Shown here one piece after another: positions 1-10,035 of a stretch of 64,000 nt of DNA. Each line of letters begins with the position of its first letter. The first letter of the stretch is position 1. The notes under the pieces are model-generated. The model did no database searches. It had not been told where the DNA came from and saw only the letters and a list, made by a program, of their open reading frames with translations. Position numbers and translations under genes: made by a program. Source of the stretch: DOZZ01 sp963792655 (GTDB lineage Bacteria; Acidobacteriota; Terriglobia; Bryobacterales; Bryobacteraceae); contig CAWBWU010000011.1 in the NCBI GenBank assembly GCA_963792655.1, forward strand, positions 410,646-474,645, written 5' to 3'.

Positions 1-1313
1 TCTCCGCGCGCGAGCAGATCGTCATGCATCACTTTGCGAACGTACGCTTGCGCCTCGGGAGAATCGGTGAACGGAAGCTTGATAACGCGGCCCCGAACCG
101 GGTAGAACGCCAGGTGCGAGTAGAGAAAGCCGGGCAGCGGGTAGTCGGGATTCCATACCGGCCACTTGGCTTCGATAAACGGGCTCGGGCAAAGAACAGG
201 GGTATCGGAAGTTGCGGTTGCGTTCACTTGCGAAGCAGCGCCCCGCCAGTCGGAGGGGCTGTGCACCGGTGTATGCCTCCAGTTGCCCGCGAACACCAGT
301 ACGCCCACTCCAAACAGCAGTGCGGCGCGTGGCAACCAAGGCTGAGGAACGAAGCGCGCGATCACGTAGGCAACGGTTAGCGCGAGGCCGGGCAATGCGA
401 TGGCGAGATAGCGCGACACAAATACGCTGTTGCCTGTCAGCCACGAAAACGCAAAGAGCGCGACGGGCTGACATAGCCACCACACGCCGATGAGTAGCGT
501 TGACGATGAGCTGGGCCGCGCTGCGCCGCGCCACTTCAAGATCCAATGCAACGCAGCCGCGCCGAGTGCGCACGCCGCGACCAGCCCGATTTTCGATTCA
601 AACGCAAATTGGCGCAAGCCGGGCTCGCCGATGATGACGTGATCTTTCGCCTGCCGCATCAACAGCAACGCATCGCGCAAAACCGGCAGCAGCAGCAGGC
701 CTGTTGCAACGAATGCCGCGGCTACCTGCCACGCTCGCACCGAAGTGTCTTTCAACCAAAGCCGCGCGCCGGCATAGATGGCGAACACTGCATAGAAGGG
801 CCAGAAGATCAGATGCACCCGCCACAACGCTGCTGCCAGTACAACGAACAGCACCGCATGAATCCAGTGCCTACCATCCAGCCAGCGCACCAGGCACAGC
901 ACAGCGGCGGTGGCAACGAAGAGGCCGAGGGCATACGGGCGAGTGTCAATCGCCGTGAAGTTCATCAACTTCAGGCTGAAGCACGCGAATACCGCGATCC
1001 ATTCGGCCCCTGGCGCAATCAAGCGGCGTGCCAGCCACGCGAGCGCCGTTAGCATCGCGATGCTGAGCAACAGCGAAGGTATGCGGTAGATAACCTCCGA
1101 CGTTCCGAAACTGCTTGCAACAGAGACTAGTGGGTAATAAAGCGAGTGCTGCAGTTGCGGGACGGCCACCAGAGACGCGTCGTGCGGATGCTGAACGATA
1201 AACACCGTCGCCATCTCGTCTACCCAGAAGCTGGAACCCAGCGGCTGAATCCAGAGCCGCAGAATCAGGCCGAGCAGTACTACCCAACGTAAGAGGCCGA
1301 GGACCCGATTCAC
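1..1313 (-). CDS. GT39-like polytopic membrane glycosyltransferase (partial, C-terminus beyond window)
   Basis: An open frame runs without a stop from a GTG at 1313 to the left edge (over 430 codons). The start is set by a GTGA overlap with the stop of the upstream glycosyltransferase (stop 1312-1310). Near the N-terminus it reads SSFWVDEMATVF, an Asp-Glu in the first extracytoplasmic loop as in GT39/ArnT-type lipid-linked sugar transferases. A series of hydrophobic segments follows (for example LLLSIAMLTALAWLA and ALTVAYVIARFV). The end inside the window is a soluble region with HSPSDWRGAA. Family knowledge: such enzymes move sugars from polyprenyl-phosphate donors on the outer face of the inner membrane. 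The GT2 gene just upstream could make that donor (inference). The exact acceptor is unknown. Confidence 0.75.
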   Translation of the reverse strand, partial: MNRVLGLLRWVVLLGLILRLWIQPLGSSFWVDEMATVFIVQHPHDASLVAVPQLQHSLYYPLVSVASSFGTSEVIYRIPSLLLSIAMLTALAWLARRLIAPGAEWIAVFACFSLKLMNFTAIDTRPYALGLFVATAAVLCLVRWLDGRHWIHAVLFVVLAAALWRVHLIFWPFYAVFAIYAGARLWLKDTSVRAWQVAAAFVATGLLLLPVLRDALLLMRQAKDHVIIGEPGLRQFAFESKIGLVAACALGAAALHWILKWRGAARPSSSSTLLIGVWWLCQPVALFAFSWLTGNSVFVSRYLAIALPGLALTVAYVIARFVPQPWLPRAALLFGVGVLVFAGNWRHTPVHSPSDWRGAASQVNATATSDTPVLCPSPFIEAKWPVWNPDYPLPGFLYSHLAFYPVRGRVIKLPFTDSPEAQAYVRKVMHDDLLARG

Positions 1314-2102
1314 CGCCCGTGCCGCGCGAGCAATGGCGCATCCAGATGCTTCTCTGCGCGTTGTTCAAAACGAAAGACCGGCGACGTATGCAGACCCATG
1401 CGAGCAAGAGCGCACTGCACGGTAGTTCTCAAAACAGAGAGGCCGTAGACGGTGCTGCGGCGAACGTTGATCGAGGAGGCTTCCGCGAAGTATCTGGTCG
1501 GGCACGAGATCTCGCCGATACGTGCTCCGTAGAGTATGGCCTGCGCGAGGATCTGGTTATCGAAGACGAAATCTTCCGAGTTGCGTTCGTAAGGCAGCGA
1601 AGTTAGTATGTCGCGGCTAAATGCGCGGAAGCCGGTGTGATACTCCGACAGATGCGCGCGTAAGATCAGGTTCTGAAAACCAGTAAGTGTGCGGTTAGCG
1701 ACGTACTTATAAAACGGCATGCCACCGGCGAGAGCTTGACCGCCTGGCAATGCGGGAACCCAGCGCCACGTCGTAGACTCCGTAAGCCACCATGCTGGCG
1801 ATCGCGGTCGTCAGCAGCGGATTGTACTGATAGTCCGGATGCATCATGACTACGACATCCGCGCCAAGCGCCAGGGCTGCTGCATAACAGGTCTTCTGAT
1901 TGCCGCCGTAGCCGCGATTGCGCTCGTGCACGATCGTGTGCAGACCTAAGCGGCGCGCCTGTTCCACGGTCTCGTCGCTGCTGTGATCGTCAACCAGAAT
2001 GCGTTCATCGACCAATGCAGGCAGATCCCGCACCGTCGCTTCCAGTGTCTTCCCTGCGTTGTAAGCGGGCAACACAACCGCAATACGCTTGCCATTGATC
2101 AT
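1310..2102 (-). CDS. GT2 polyprenyl-phosphate glycosyltransferase (DPM1/GtrB-like), one frameshift
   Basis: The N-terminal part (2102 to about 1750) has the GT-A fold of dolichyl-phosphate mannose synthase-like enzymes: VVLPAYNAGKTLEATV, the DDHSSDET nucleotide-binding motif, NRGYGGNQKT, and MMHPDYQYNP. It breaks at about 1748-1751 after ALGSRI. The next frame resumes with PGGQALAGGMPFYKYVANR and SEYHTGFRAF, the usual continuation in this family. One extra base (or two missing) separates the halves, so the intact product would be about 263 residues. Role from the family: transfer of a sugar from a nucleotide donor to a polyprenyl phosphate at the cytoplasmic face. It overlaps the following GT39-like gene by GTGA, consistent with a coupled donor-making and donor-using pair. 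Sequencing error is my preferred explanation for the break. Confidence 0.8.
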
Positions 2103-2315
2103 GGTTTCGCTTTCGACTTAGCTCTCGACGCGATGTTTGCCGGGCTCGTTCCACAGCGGGTAGCGGGCATCTGACTTCATTATGCTTTACCGCCGGCCAC
2201 CCTCGTTCCAACACCACCTTAAGAACCTGAAGGCGCAGCGCGGTCTGTTTTGGTTTTGTCATGGCTGAGTCATCGCCCGTTCATGTGTGATTGCCAAGCT
2301 GAAGGAATTGAACCT

Positions 2316-5171
2316 ATGAAAATTCACTCGCTGTTAAGTTGTGTCACCTTACTGGCCGGGATTGCAGCGTTTACTCCCGCCGCAATGGCCCAGAGTACGC
2401 GCGGCACGATCGTCGGCCGCGTTACGGATACCGGCGGTGGCGTGCTGCAGGGCGCTCGAATCTCGTTGCAACCGGGTAATCTAAGTGCCGTTTCAAATAA
2501 CCAGGGAGAGTTCCGGCTGATTGACGTTCCGGCAGGCCAAACGTCGGTCACGGTTTCTTTCGTCGGCTTCTCGCCTGTAACAAAAGACGTTACGGTCACC
2601 GCCGGTGAAACTGCGCAGGTGAACACTACGCTTGAAGTTGGTTCGGTGAGCGAGCAGGTGCTGGTCACCGCTGAACGGCCTCATGGCGAAGCCGAGTCGA
2701 TTAACCGGCAACGCACTGCCGAAAACATCCTGCAAGTCCTCCCCGCCGAAGTAATCACCAGTCTTCCCAACGCGAACGTAGCCGATGCGATTGGCCGTCT
2801 CCCGAGCGTGACTCTCGAGCGCGATGAGGGTGAAGGCAAATATGTGCAGATTCGCGGCGCTGAGCCCCGCTACAGCAATGTCACGGTGGATGGCGTGAAC
2901 GTCGCGTCCCCTGAAAGTGTTCGACAGATCAAGTTGGATATTGTCCCGTCCGACTTAGTCGAGTCAGTGGAGATCAACAAGACGCTGCTCGCCAATATGG
3001 ACGGTGATGCGATTGGCGGTTCGGTCAACCTGCGCACCAAAACCGCGAACGAGCAGCCGACCCTTTCCCTGTTCGGTCTGGGCGGCTACACGCCGATCGT
3101 CGGCGGCCGCGGTGAAGATCAGTTCGGCGGCACGATTGGCAAGCGGTTCGGTAAAGAAAAGAAGCTAGGCATCCTGTTCGGGGGGACCTATGACTGGAAC
3201 GGCCGCGGTATCGACGACGTAGAGCCGGCGCCCGGAACCATTCAATGCAATCCGGGCGATTGCGGCAACCCAGCCGACAACGCAGCGTTCTTTCCCACTT
3301 ACTTCGGCGCGGGTATCCGCGAATACCGTTACTATCGCGCGCGGTATGGCTTCACCGGCAGCGTTGATTACAAGTTCACTGACCGCACAAATATGTATGT
3401 CCGCGGTTTATACTCGCACTTCGACAACTTCGGTGACCGTTGGGAGTACAGCCCCACTATCAACAGTTTCACTACTTCGGCGCTCGTCGGCGGGACGGAT
3501 GGTCAGGAGAGCTTTGACGCTCAGATTCGCCGGCCGGTACAGACCGTCGGCAGCATCCTCACCGGCGGCCAACATTACTTCGGCAATTCCTGGATCACGT
3601 TCGAACTCTCCGCGTCGCGAGCATCGACCGAAGATCAGGGCTACTCCACCACCAACTTCGGCCCGGTCGAGGACGCTTCTCCGTTGAACAACATCCAGTT
3701 CGGAGTAGACGTGTCGAACCCTTACCGCCCTCGCTTCCCGGTGCTGAATGGAGTGAATCTCTACGATCCGAAGCAATACTTCCTGCAGAATCTGGATATC
3801 AATCGCTATTACAGCCCGCAGGTAAACCTGCAGGGTGGCGTGACCGTGGCGCGGAACTATAGCTGGAACGGCCACTACGGCACTGTGGAATACGGCGCAA
3901 AGGTACGGAACGCCCACAAGTTCCAGGAGGCCAACGATGTCTACTACAACGCAGTAGACCCCGGCTCGCTGCCGATGTCGAACTTCCTCACTTCTTTCAC
4001 AAACAACGATTACTACGACAAGAGCTACCAACTGGGACCGCTGGTCGACTACGACAAGGTGCGTGCCTATTTTGGGGCGAACCCCGGCGCATTTGCGGTC
4101 AACGGACAAAAGACGCATCCAGCGCAACGAGCCGCAGCAATTCAATCTTTCTGAACGCGTCTACGCCGGGTACATTCAGAACTCAATCAACTTCGGCAAG
4201 TGGCGCCTGTATGCCGGGATTCGTTTTGAAGCTACCGATGAGAACATTCGCGGCAACATTGTGACCATCGACCCGAGCGGCAAATACGCAGGCACCACCG
4301 CCTCAACACGGTCGTCTGGATACATCGATCCGCTACCCAGCATGCAACTGCGGTACGCGCTGACTCCGGACTCCGGCATTCGTGTGGCGTACGGCCGCGG
4401 CCTGGCGCGCCCCAACTTCTCTGACTTGCCGCCCTATCAGACCGTGAATGACCGTCGCAACAGCATCAGCTCGGGTAATCCGAATCTTCAGCCGACTTAT
4501 GCCAATAACTACGACGTGCTTTACGAGCACTATCTGAAGCCGCTCGGTGTTCTTGAGGCAGGATTCTTCTACAAAGATATCTCGCAGCCGATCTACTTCG
4601 TGAATAGCACCGTTTCCAGCGGCAGCTACACGGGTTTCAATCAGACGCAGCCAGTAAACGGTTCGAGCGCTTATCTATGGGGCTTCGAAGCTCTTACCAG
4701 CAGCGGTTGGCCTATCTGCCGGGCGCGCTTGGCGGACTCGGTTTGTCGGCGAACTACAGCTACACGGATTCGCGAGCCAACGGAGTTCCCGGCCGGTCCG
4801 ACCGTCCGGCGTTGCAACGCCAGGCTCCGCATACCTGGAATGTAAGCCCCACCTACGATCGGGGCCGGCTCTCGATGCGCGTTGGTGTCTCCTACAATGC
4901 AGCCAACATCTTTCAGTACAATTACTCGGACGGCGCGCCCCTGGGAGTCAAGGGTCCCAATGGCGACGTTTATCTGTATGCTCACTTGCAGGTCGATGCG
5001 CAGGCAAGCTTCCGGCTTGCAAAAGGCTTCTCAGCAATCGTGTACGGCTTGAACATCAACAACGAGGTGTTCGGCTTCTACCAGGGCAGCGGGATCTATC
5101 CCATCCAGCGCGAATACTACCAACCGACAGTAGCGGCTGGGTTGCGGTGGAGCCTCCCGGTAGCCCGGTAA
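2316..5171 (+). CDS. TonB-dependent receptor with carboxypeptidase-regulatory domain (two frameshifts)
   Basis: I chose ATG 2316 because GAAGGAA precedes it (2301-2307) and a signal peptide follows (MKIHSLLSC... cut near AMA/QS). Residues about 28-110 form a carboxypeptidase-regulatory-like beta-sandwich (TIVGRVTDTGGGVLQGARI). A plug domain follows with NVADAIGRLPSVTLERDEG, VQIRGAEPRYSNVTVDGV and DAIGGSVNLRTK. The rest is outer-membrane beta-barrel, ending in a typical aromatic-rich strand. The frame breaks at about 4108-4111 (an AAAA run) and again near 4690-4697, after which the original phase returns; reassembled length is about 950 residues. Such receptors import large substrates such as glycans or chelates with TonB energy. 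The substrate cannot be read from the sequence, and no obvious degradative partner is adjacent. Confidence 0.88.
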
Positions 5172-5195
5172 TCTGACAACCAGCAACACATCGCC

Positions 5196-5222
5196 CGGCG
5201 CTTCGTTCCAAGCGAAGCGCCG
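5196..5222 (+). terminator. Rho-independent-like terminator after the TonB receptor
   Basis: A perfect 10-bp inverted repeat (CGGCGCTTCG / CGAAGCGCCG) with a 7-nt loop lies 24 nt after the receptor stop. It is followed on the + strand by TTTGTGTTT. The minus-strand side has no T tract, so it most likely ends the receptor transcript just before the convergent gene. Confidence 0.7.
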
Positions 5223-5229
5223 TTTGTGT

Positions 5230-7353
5230 TTAGTTCAGAATCTGCCACAGGTTGCTATAGTCATCCGTCCAAAGGCGCAGGTGCGAGATCTCGGTCATCT
5301 TGGCGTCGGGTGCATTCAGCCAGGGCAGCGTCTCGAAGCTGGGGCGATGGAACACCATGACCCAGTCCGATGCGAATGTCTCAGTTTTCGTCTCTGCTGA
5401 GCTCTCTACTAACTTCGCGGTCTTCCCCAGGCTATTCGCCAGAAGCTTTACCACCGGTGCAAGATCCAGGTACTTATTGGAAACATGCACGGCCAGCACT
5501 CCATCCGGCTTCAAGTGACGGAAATAAATCTGGAACGCCTCTCGCGTGAGTAAGTGGACAGGAATCGCGTCGCTTGAGAATGCATCGATAGCAAGAAGGT
5601 CGAACTGCTGACTTGGTTCATGCTCCATCGAGAGCCTCGCGTCCCCGAGCACTACATCCAGCTTGGCCGGCGTATCAGACAGGTAAGTGAACTGGTTGCG
5701 CGCGATACCCGGCACCAGCGGGTTGATCTCGTAGTAGCGGATGTAATCGCCTGCCCGCCCGTAGGCAGCAATGGTGCCCGTACCAAGCCCCACGACTCCA
5801 ATTCTCACGGGCCCATACTTCTGGAGTTCCGTGATACTTCTGCCCACCCCGGTTGACGGCGCATAGTAAGTCAAAGGCTCACGACGCCGTTTCGGATCGG
5901 TAAACTGCTCCCCGTGATTGATGGTGCCGTGTGTGAGCTGCCGGATTTCGTCCTGATCCGCACTCTTGGCATAGTCCGTAACCCGCAAAGCGCCATAGAA
6001 GTTTCTTACAAGCAGCACATTGCCACTTACCAACTCGTGCATGTTGTAGAACAGGTATCCGCCAAGCGCAAGCGCGATCACGGCCGACCCTGGCCACAGC
6101 ACTTTCCACTGATCCGCCCAGAAGCCGCTCGCGGCGCGCTGCCTGAAAAAGAGGCCGACCACCAGCAATGCTGTAAAGGCGATGGTGATCGGAAACTCAT
6201 AGAGCGCTGTAAATGCGACGGGCGCGAACGCGGCAACGAAGAGTCCGCCAAGTGCACCGCCTACCGCGACCATCAAATAGAAAAGTGTCAGGTGCTGTGT
6301 TGCAGGTTTGCGGCGCGCCAGTTCGCCATGCAGCACCATGCAACACACGAAGAGCGATCCACTGAACAGCGGAATCAACACTCCCAGGCTGCGGATCACG
6401 CCGTCGCCCGAAAGGCAGAACGCCATGCTCCCCTCCGCAACTGCCAGCAACCCAAGAAAGAGCGGACGCACATACCAGCGCGGGTGATCGAAGCAGAGGA
6501 TAAAACTCAACAGATACAGCGACAGCGGCAGCACCCAGAGAAACGGGATGGCCGCCACATTCTGTGACAAATGATTGGTGACCGCGAGTAACATCGCCGA
6601 GGCCGCCGCGGGAAGAGCGATCCAGACAAGTACAGTCGGGATGCGGAGCGCACTCATGGCCGCCGGCGTCTCACTTGCGATTAGTGACAGGCCGCGCGTT
6701 CGCCAGGCAACGGTTGCACAAAGAGCGGCAAAGAGCACGTAGCCGCCTGACCATATCCACGCCTGATGGTGGCTGGAGATATAAGGTTCTACTAATACCG
6801 GGTAGGAGATCAGCGCCAGCATCGATCCCGCGTTCGACAGCGCGAAGTAGCGATACGGGATGCCGCGGCGCGCGCCTCGCGCAAACCACGATTGCAACAG
6901 CGGGCTTGTTGACGACAACAAAAAGTAAGGTCCGCCGATACTCGCGGCTAACAAGCCCAAAATGCGCAACAAAGGTTGATCGCTGCCCGCGGGCTTCCAC
7001 CAGTCGGATGGGTAGATGGGAAGAAACGCCAAACTAACCGCCAACAACGCTACATGGATGATCGCCTGCTGACGTGGTGGACGGCTTGACACCCAGTGCG
7101 CGTACGCATAGCCCAGCAGCAACGCGATCTGAAAGAACAGCATGCACGCCGTCCAGACCGCGGCCGATCCGCCGAACCAGGGCAGAATGATCTTCGCGAT
7201 GATCGGCTGAACCTGAAACAGCAGGAAAGCGCTGAAAACGATGGTGACGGCGTAGAGAAGATGACGCGTGCCGCCCTGCGGCTCAGCGGTAAGCGGCGAC
7301 TCCGGTAACCCGCTCCCCGATGACGAGAGCATGGATGTGGTCGGTTCCCTCAT
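5230..7353 (-). CDS. Polytopic membrane protein fused to a spermidine synthase-like domain
   Basis: 707 residues. The first about 430 residues contain many transmembrane helices (LLYAVTIVFSAFLLFQVQPIIAKIILPWFGG..., SFILCFDHP). The C-terminal about 250 residues form a SpeE-like Rossmann domain: IGVVGLGTGTIAAYGR (SAM-type glycine loop), YYEINPLV, VVLGDARL and FDLLAIDAFSSDAIPVHLLT. Proteins of this layout are usually annotated as fused MFS/spermidine synthases; whether they make polyamines is not established. The start is uncertain: ATG 7353 lies 71 nt inside the upstream glutaryl-CoA dehydrogenase gene, and ATG 7332 is another candidate. The overlap suggests co-transcription with that dehydrogenase. 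Its stop lies 8 nt from the TonB-receptor terminator stem. Confidence 0.82.
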   Translation of the reverse strand: MREPTTSMLSSSGSGLPESPLTAEPQGGTRHLLYAVTIVFSAFLLFQVQPIIAKIILPWFGGSAAVWTACMLFFQIALLLGYAYAHWVSSRPPRQQAIIHVALLAVSLAFLPIYPSDWWKPAGSDQPLLRILGLLAASIGGPYFLLSSTSPLLQSWFARGARRGIPYRYFALSNAGSMLALISYPVLVEPYISSHHQAWIWSGGYVLFAALCATVAWRTRGLSLIASETPAAMSALRIPTVLVWIALPAAASAMLLAVTNHLSQNVAAIPFLWVLPLSLYLLSFILCFDHPRWYVRPLFLGLLAVAEGSMAFCLSGDGVIRSLGVLIPLFSGSLFVCCMVLHGELARRKPATQHLTLFYLMVAVGGALGGLFVAAFAPVAFTALYEFPITIAFTALLVVGLFFRQRAASGFWADQWKVLWPGSAVIALALGGYLFYNMHELVSGNVLLVRNFYGALRVTDYAKSADQDEIRQLTHGTINHGEQFTDPKRRREPLTYYAPSTGVGRSITELQKYGPVRIGVVGLGTGTIAAYGRAGDYIRYYEINPLVPGIARNQFTYLSDTPAKLDVVLGDARLSMEHEPSQQFDLLAIDAFSSDAIPVHLLTREAFQIYFRHLKPDGVLAVHVSNKYLDLAPVVKLLANSLGKTAKLVESSAETKTETFASDWVMVFHRPSFETLPWLNAPDAKMTEISHLRLWTDDYSNLWQILN

Positions 7354-8453
7354 ACGTCTTCACCGTTTCCAGATTGCACAAGTGACGCATTATAGGATAT
7401 TCCTCGGTAATGCCGTTAGCGCCAAGCAGGTCGCGGCTCAGACGTGCACATTCGAGCGCAATCGTCACGTTATTCCGCTTCAACATGGAGATGTGCGCGG
7501 GCTCCAGCTTGCCTTGGTCTTTCAGTCTTCCCGCCTGAATCGCCAGCAGTTGGGCCTTGGTAATCTCGGTGATCATCCACGCCAGCTTTTCCTGTACCAG
7601 CTGGTGCGAGGCAAGCGGCCGGTCGTCGAACTGCTTGCGCAGGATCGTGTACTGGCGTGCGGTTTCGTAGCAGTCCATGGCGGCGCCAAGCACACCCCAA
7701 CCAATTCCGAAGCGCGCCTGCGAGAGACACAGCAACGGGCCTTTCAGACCCTTCACTCCCGGCAGCATGGACGAATCCGGAACGCGGCATCCGGCGAGCG
7801 CAAGACTCGAGGTCACCGATGCGCGCATCGACCACTTGCCGTGAATGTCCGACGTGGAATAACCGGGCGTGCCGCGTTCCACAAGAAAGCCGCGGATGCC
7901 GTCATCGGTTCGAGCCCAGACGATCGCCACGTCGGCGACACTCCCGTTGGTGATCCAGGTCTTCTCGCCATTCAGCACCCAGTCGCGCCCGTCGCGAACG
8001 GCGGTCGTGCGCATGCCTGCGGGGTTCGAGCCGAAGTCGGGCTCCGTCAGTCCAAAGCAGCCGACCGCTTCGCCTGATTGCAAGCGCGGCAGCCATTTGG
8101 CTCTTCTGTTCTTCGGACCCGAACTTCAGGATGGGAAACATGACCAGCGCGCCCTGCACGCTGACGAAACTTCGCAAACCGGAGTCGCCGCGTTCGAGCT
8201 CCTGCATGATGAGCCCGTACTCGACATTGCTCATGCCGGCGCAGCCATAGCCTTCCAGATTCGCGCCGAGAAAGCCGAGGCGCCCCAGTTCCGGGATGAG
8301 CCGCGCAGGAAATACACCGTCGCGGTACCAATCGTTCACCACCGGGAGAACTTCAGTATCGACAAACTGGCGGGCTGTCCGCCTGACCAATAATTCCTGC
8401 TCGTCAAACAGAGAATCTACGAGGAAATAATCCACTCCGCGAAAGGGAATCAT
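7283..8453 (-). CDS. gcdH: Glutaryl-CoA dehydrogenase-like acyl-CoA dehydrogenase (one frameshift)
   Basis: The N-terminal frame (8453 downward) contains GANLEGYGCAGMSNVEYGL and ELERGDSGLRSFVSVQGALV. The Arg of DSGLRS corresponds to the carboxylate-contacting Arg of glutaryl-CoA dehydrogenases. The frame breaks at the AAA run at 8096-8098; removing one A joins it to WLPRLQSGEAVGCFGLTEPDFGSNP, the FAD/substrate loop. Later come GEKTWITNG, RFGIGWGVLGA, LLKRNN and KTYEGTDHIHALVIGE with the catalytic Glu. The reaction is oxidation and decarboxylation of glutaryl-CoA to crotonyl-CoA in lysine/tryptophan or benzoate catabolism. The motif reads TDHIHAL where the human enzyme has THDIHAL. Reassembled length is about 390 residues, normal for the family. 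It is encoded directly upstream of the spermidine-synthase-like membrane protein. Confidence 0.87.
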
Positions 8454-8579
8454 GTATTGAAGCGGCCGGTCGGCCTTTGATCCAGCTTATCAGTGGTTTC
8501 GATAACATTCGCGGGTTCACTCCGTTGCTGCGCGTGAGACGCCCATCTATACTTTTAGTTACCGGGTAACCGGGCGCCC

Positions 8580-10034
8580 ATGGATTCATTGCTCTGGCTA
8601 GGTGCGATTGCGTTCGCCCTATCGCTGGTCCTCACTCCGATCTTTCGCGATGTTTTTCGCTCGTACGGAGTGGTGGATGCGCCCGATCTACAGGGCCGAA
8701 AAATTCATAAATACCCGATACCGCGTGTAGGCGGAATCGCGATCGCGTGCTCGTATGTCGGCGCGTTCATGCTGGTTCCGGGGCACGCGCGCGCGGTGCT
8801 GCAGAGCGACTTCGGTCTGGTTTGGAAACTCGCTCCCGCGGCCGCTTTGATCTTCGCTACCGGCCTGATCGACGATCTGATCGGCCTCAAGCCCGTCCAA
8901 AAGCTGGCGGGTCAGCTAGGCGCCGCCGGTCTGGCTTATTGGGCCGGAGTTCGCATTTCCAGCATGATCTGGATCTCCACCGATAGCTGGTGGAGTCTGC
9001 CCGTCACTCTTTTTTGGCTGCTGGCATGTACCAACGCGTTCAACCTGGTGGACGGTATGGACGGGCTCGCCGGCGGCGTGGGCCTGTTCAGCACGGTCAC
9101 CATTTGCGTGGCTGCTCTGCTTCATGGCAACCCGGCGCTGGTTCTCGCGACGGTCCCGCTAGCCGGATGTCTGCTTGGCTTTCTCTGCTACAACTTCAAC
9201 CCGGCCACTATCTTTCTCGGCGATTCGGGAAGCCTGCTGATTGGCTTTATGCTCGGCTGTTACGGCGTGATCTGGAGCCAGAAATCCGCAACGCTGCTGG
9301 GCATGACGGCGCCGCTGATGGCGCTTTCGATTCCTCTGCTCGATACGTCACTCGCCATCATCCGCCGCCTGCTGAAACACCAGCCGATTTTTACGGCCGA
9401 CCGCGGGCACATTCACCACAAACTGCTCGATCGCGGACTCACTCCCCGGCGCGCCGCTCTGGTTTTCTATGGTGTCAGCGGGCTGGTTGCCTGCTTCTCG
9501 TTACTGCAAAGCGTCGCGACGAACAATCGCATTTCCGGTTTGATCGTCGTGCTTTTTTGCTTTGTGGTTTGGGGCGGCATTCAGTACCTGGGCTATGCAG
9601 AATTTTCTGTTGCGGGGCGCATGCTGTTCGGCGGTGAGTTTCAGCGCAATCTGAAGCATCAGCTCGACATGAATCTGATCGAGGCATCGGTGCGGGAAGC
9701 GCGCGATCTCGAAAGTTGCTGGCAAGTTATCTCTTACTCGGCGGAGAAGCTGGGCTTTCACTGCGTGCGTATGCTGCTCGACTCAGGCCAGGCCTTTGTC
9801 GGGCCGCCGGTTTCTGCCGAGACATCCACTTGGTTCCTGCGTATACCCCTGGATGGCCAAGGCTACGTGGAATTGCGCGGAGGGCTAGGTGCGCACCTGA
9901 ACTCAGCGGCGCTGGGGCCGTTCATCCAGTTGGTACACAGTACGCTGCGTCCACAGATGGAACGCCTCGCAAGCCAGGCTGCCGCCACCGATGCCATCGG
10001 CGGCAATCCACTCGCAGGCTCACTGCCCGGCTAA
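8580..10034 (+). CDS. MraY/WecA-family polyprenyl-phosphate sugar-1-phosphate transferase with C-terminal extension
   Basis: Residues 1-~340 form the polytopic GT4 core: GRKIHKYPIPRVGGIAI, the Asp pair LIDDLIGLKPVQK, NAFNLVDGMDGLAGG, FLGDSGSLLIGFMLG and the WecA-type cytoplasmic RGHIHHKLLDRG. Family role: transfer of a sugar-1-phosphate (usually GlcNAc-1-P) from UDP-sugar to undecaprenyl phosphate, the first step of O-antigen, teichoic acid or enterobacterial common antigen-type glycans. After the last helix there is an extra soluble tail of about 130 residues (from QRNLKHQLDMNLIEASVREA) that I do not recognise; plain WecA proteins end around 340-370 residues. The next gene, a second class of lipid-carrier transferase, starts one base after its stop. 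Confidence 0.87.
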   Translation: MDSLLWLGAIAFALSLVLTPIFRDVFRSYGVVDAPDLQGRKIHKYPIPRVGGIAIACSYVGAFMLVPGHARAVLQSDFGLVWKLAPAAALIFATGLIDDLIGLKPVQKLAGQLGAAGLAYWAGVRISSMIWISTDSWWSLPVTLFWLLACTNAFNLVDGMDGLAGGVGLFSTVTICVAALLHGNPALVLATVPLAGCLLGFLCYNFNPATIFLGDSGSLLIGFMLGCYGVIWSQKSATLLGMTAPLMALSIPLLDTSLAIIRRLLKHQPIFTADRGHIHHKLLDRGLTPRRAALVFYGVSGLVACFSLLQSVATNNRISGLIVVLFCFVVWGGIQYLGYAEFSVAGRMLFGGEFQRNLKHQLDMNLIEASVREARDLESCWQVISYSAEKLGFHCVRMLLDSGQAFVGPPVSAETSTWFLRIPLDGQGYVELRGGLGAHLNSAALGPFIQLVHSTLRPQMERLASQAAATDAIGGNPLAGSLPG

Positions 10035-10035
10035 C

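Noticed and set aside
22..573. A 183-residue minus-strand protein at the left edge
   Set aside because: The neighbouring frame gives continuous membrane-protein sequence from GTG 1313 to the edge; this reading is its Arg/Ala-rich shadow.
4063..4845. A separate small gene inside the TonB receptor
   Set aside because: Its sequence is the direct continuation of the receptor barrel after a one-base shift.
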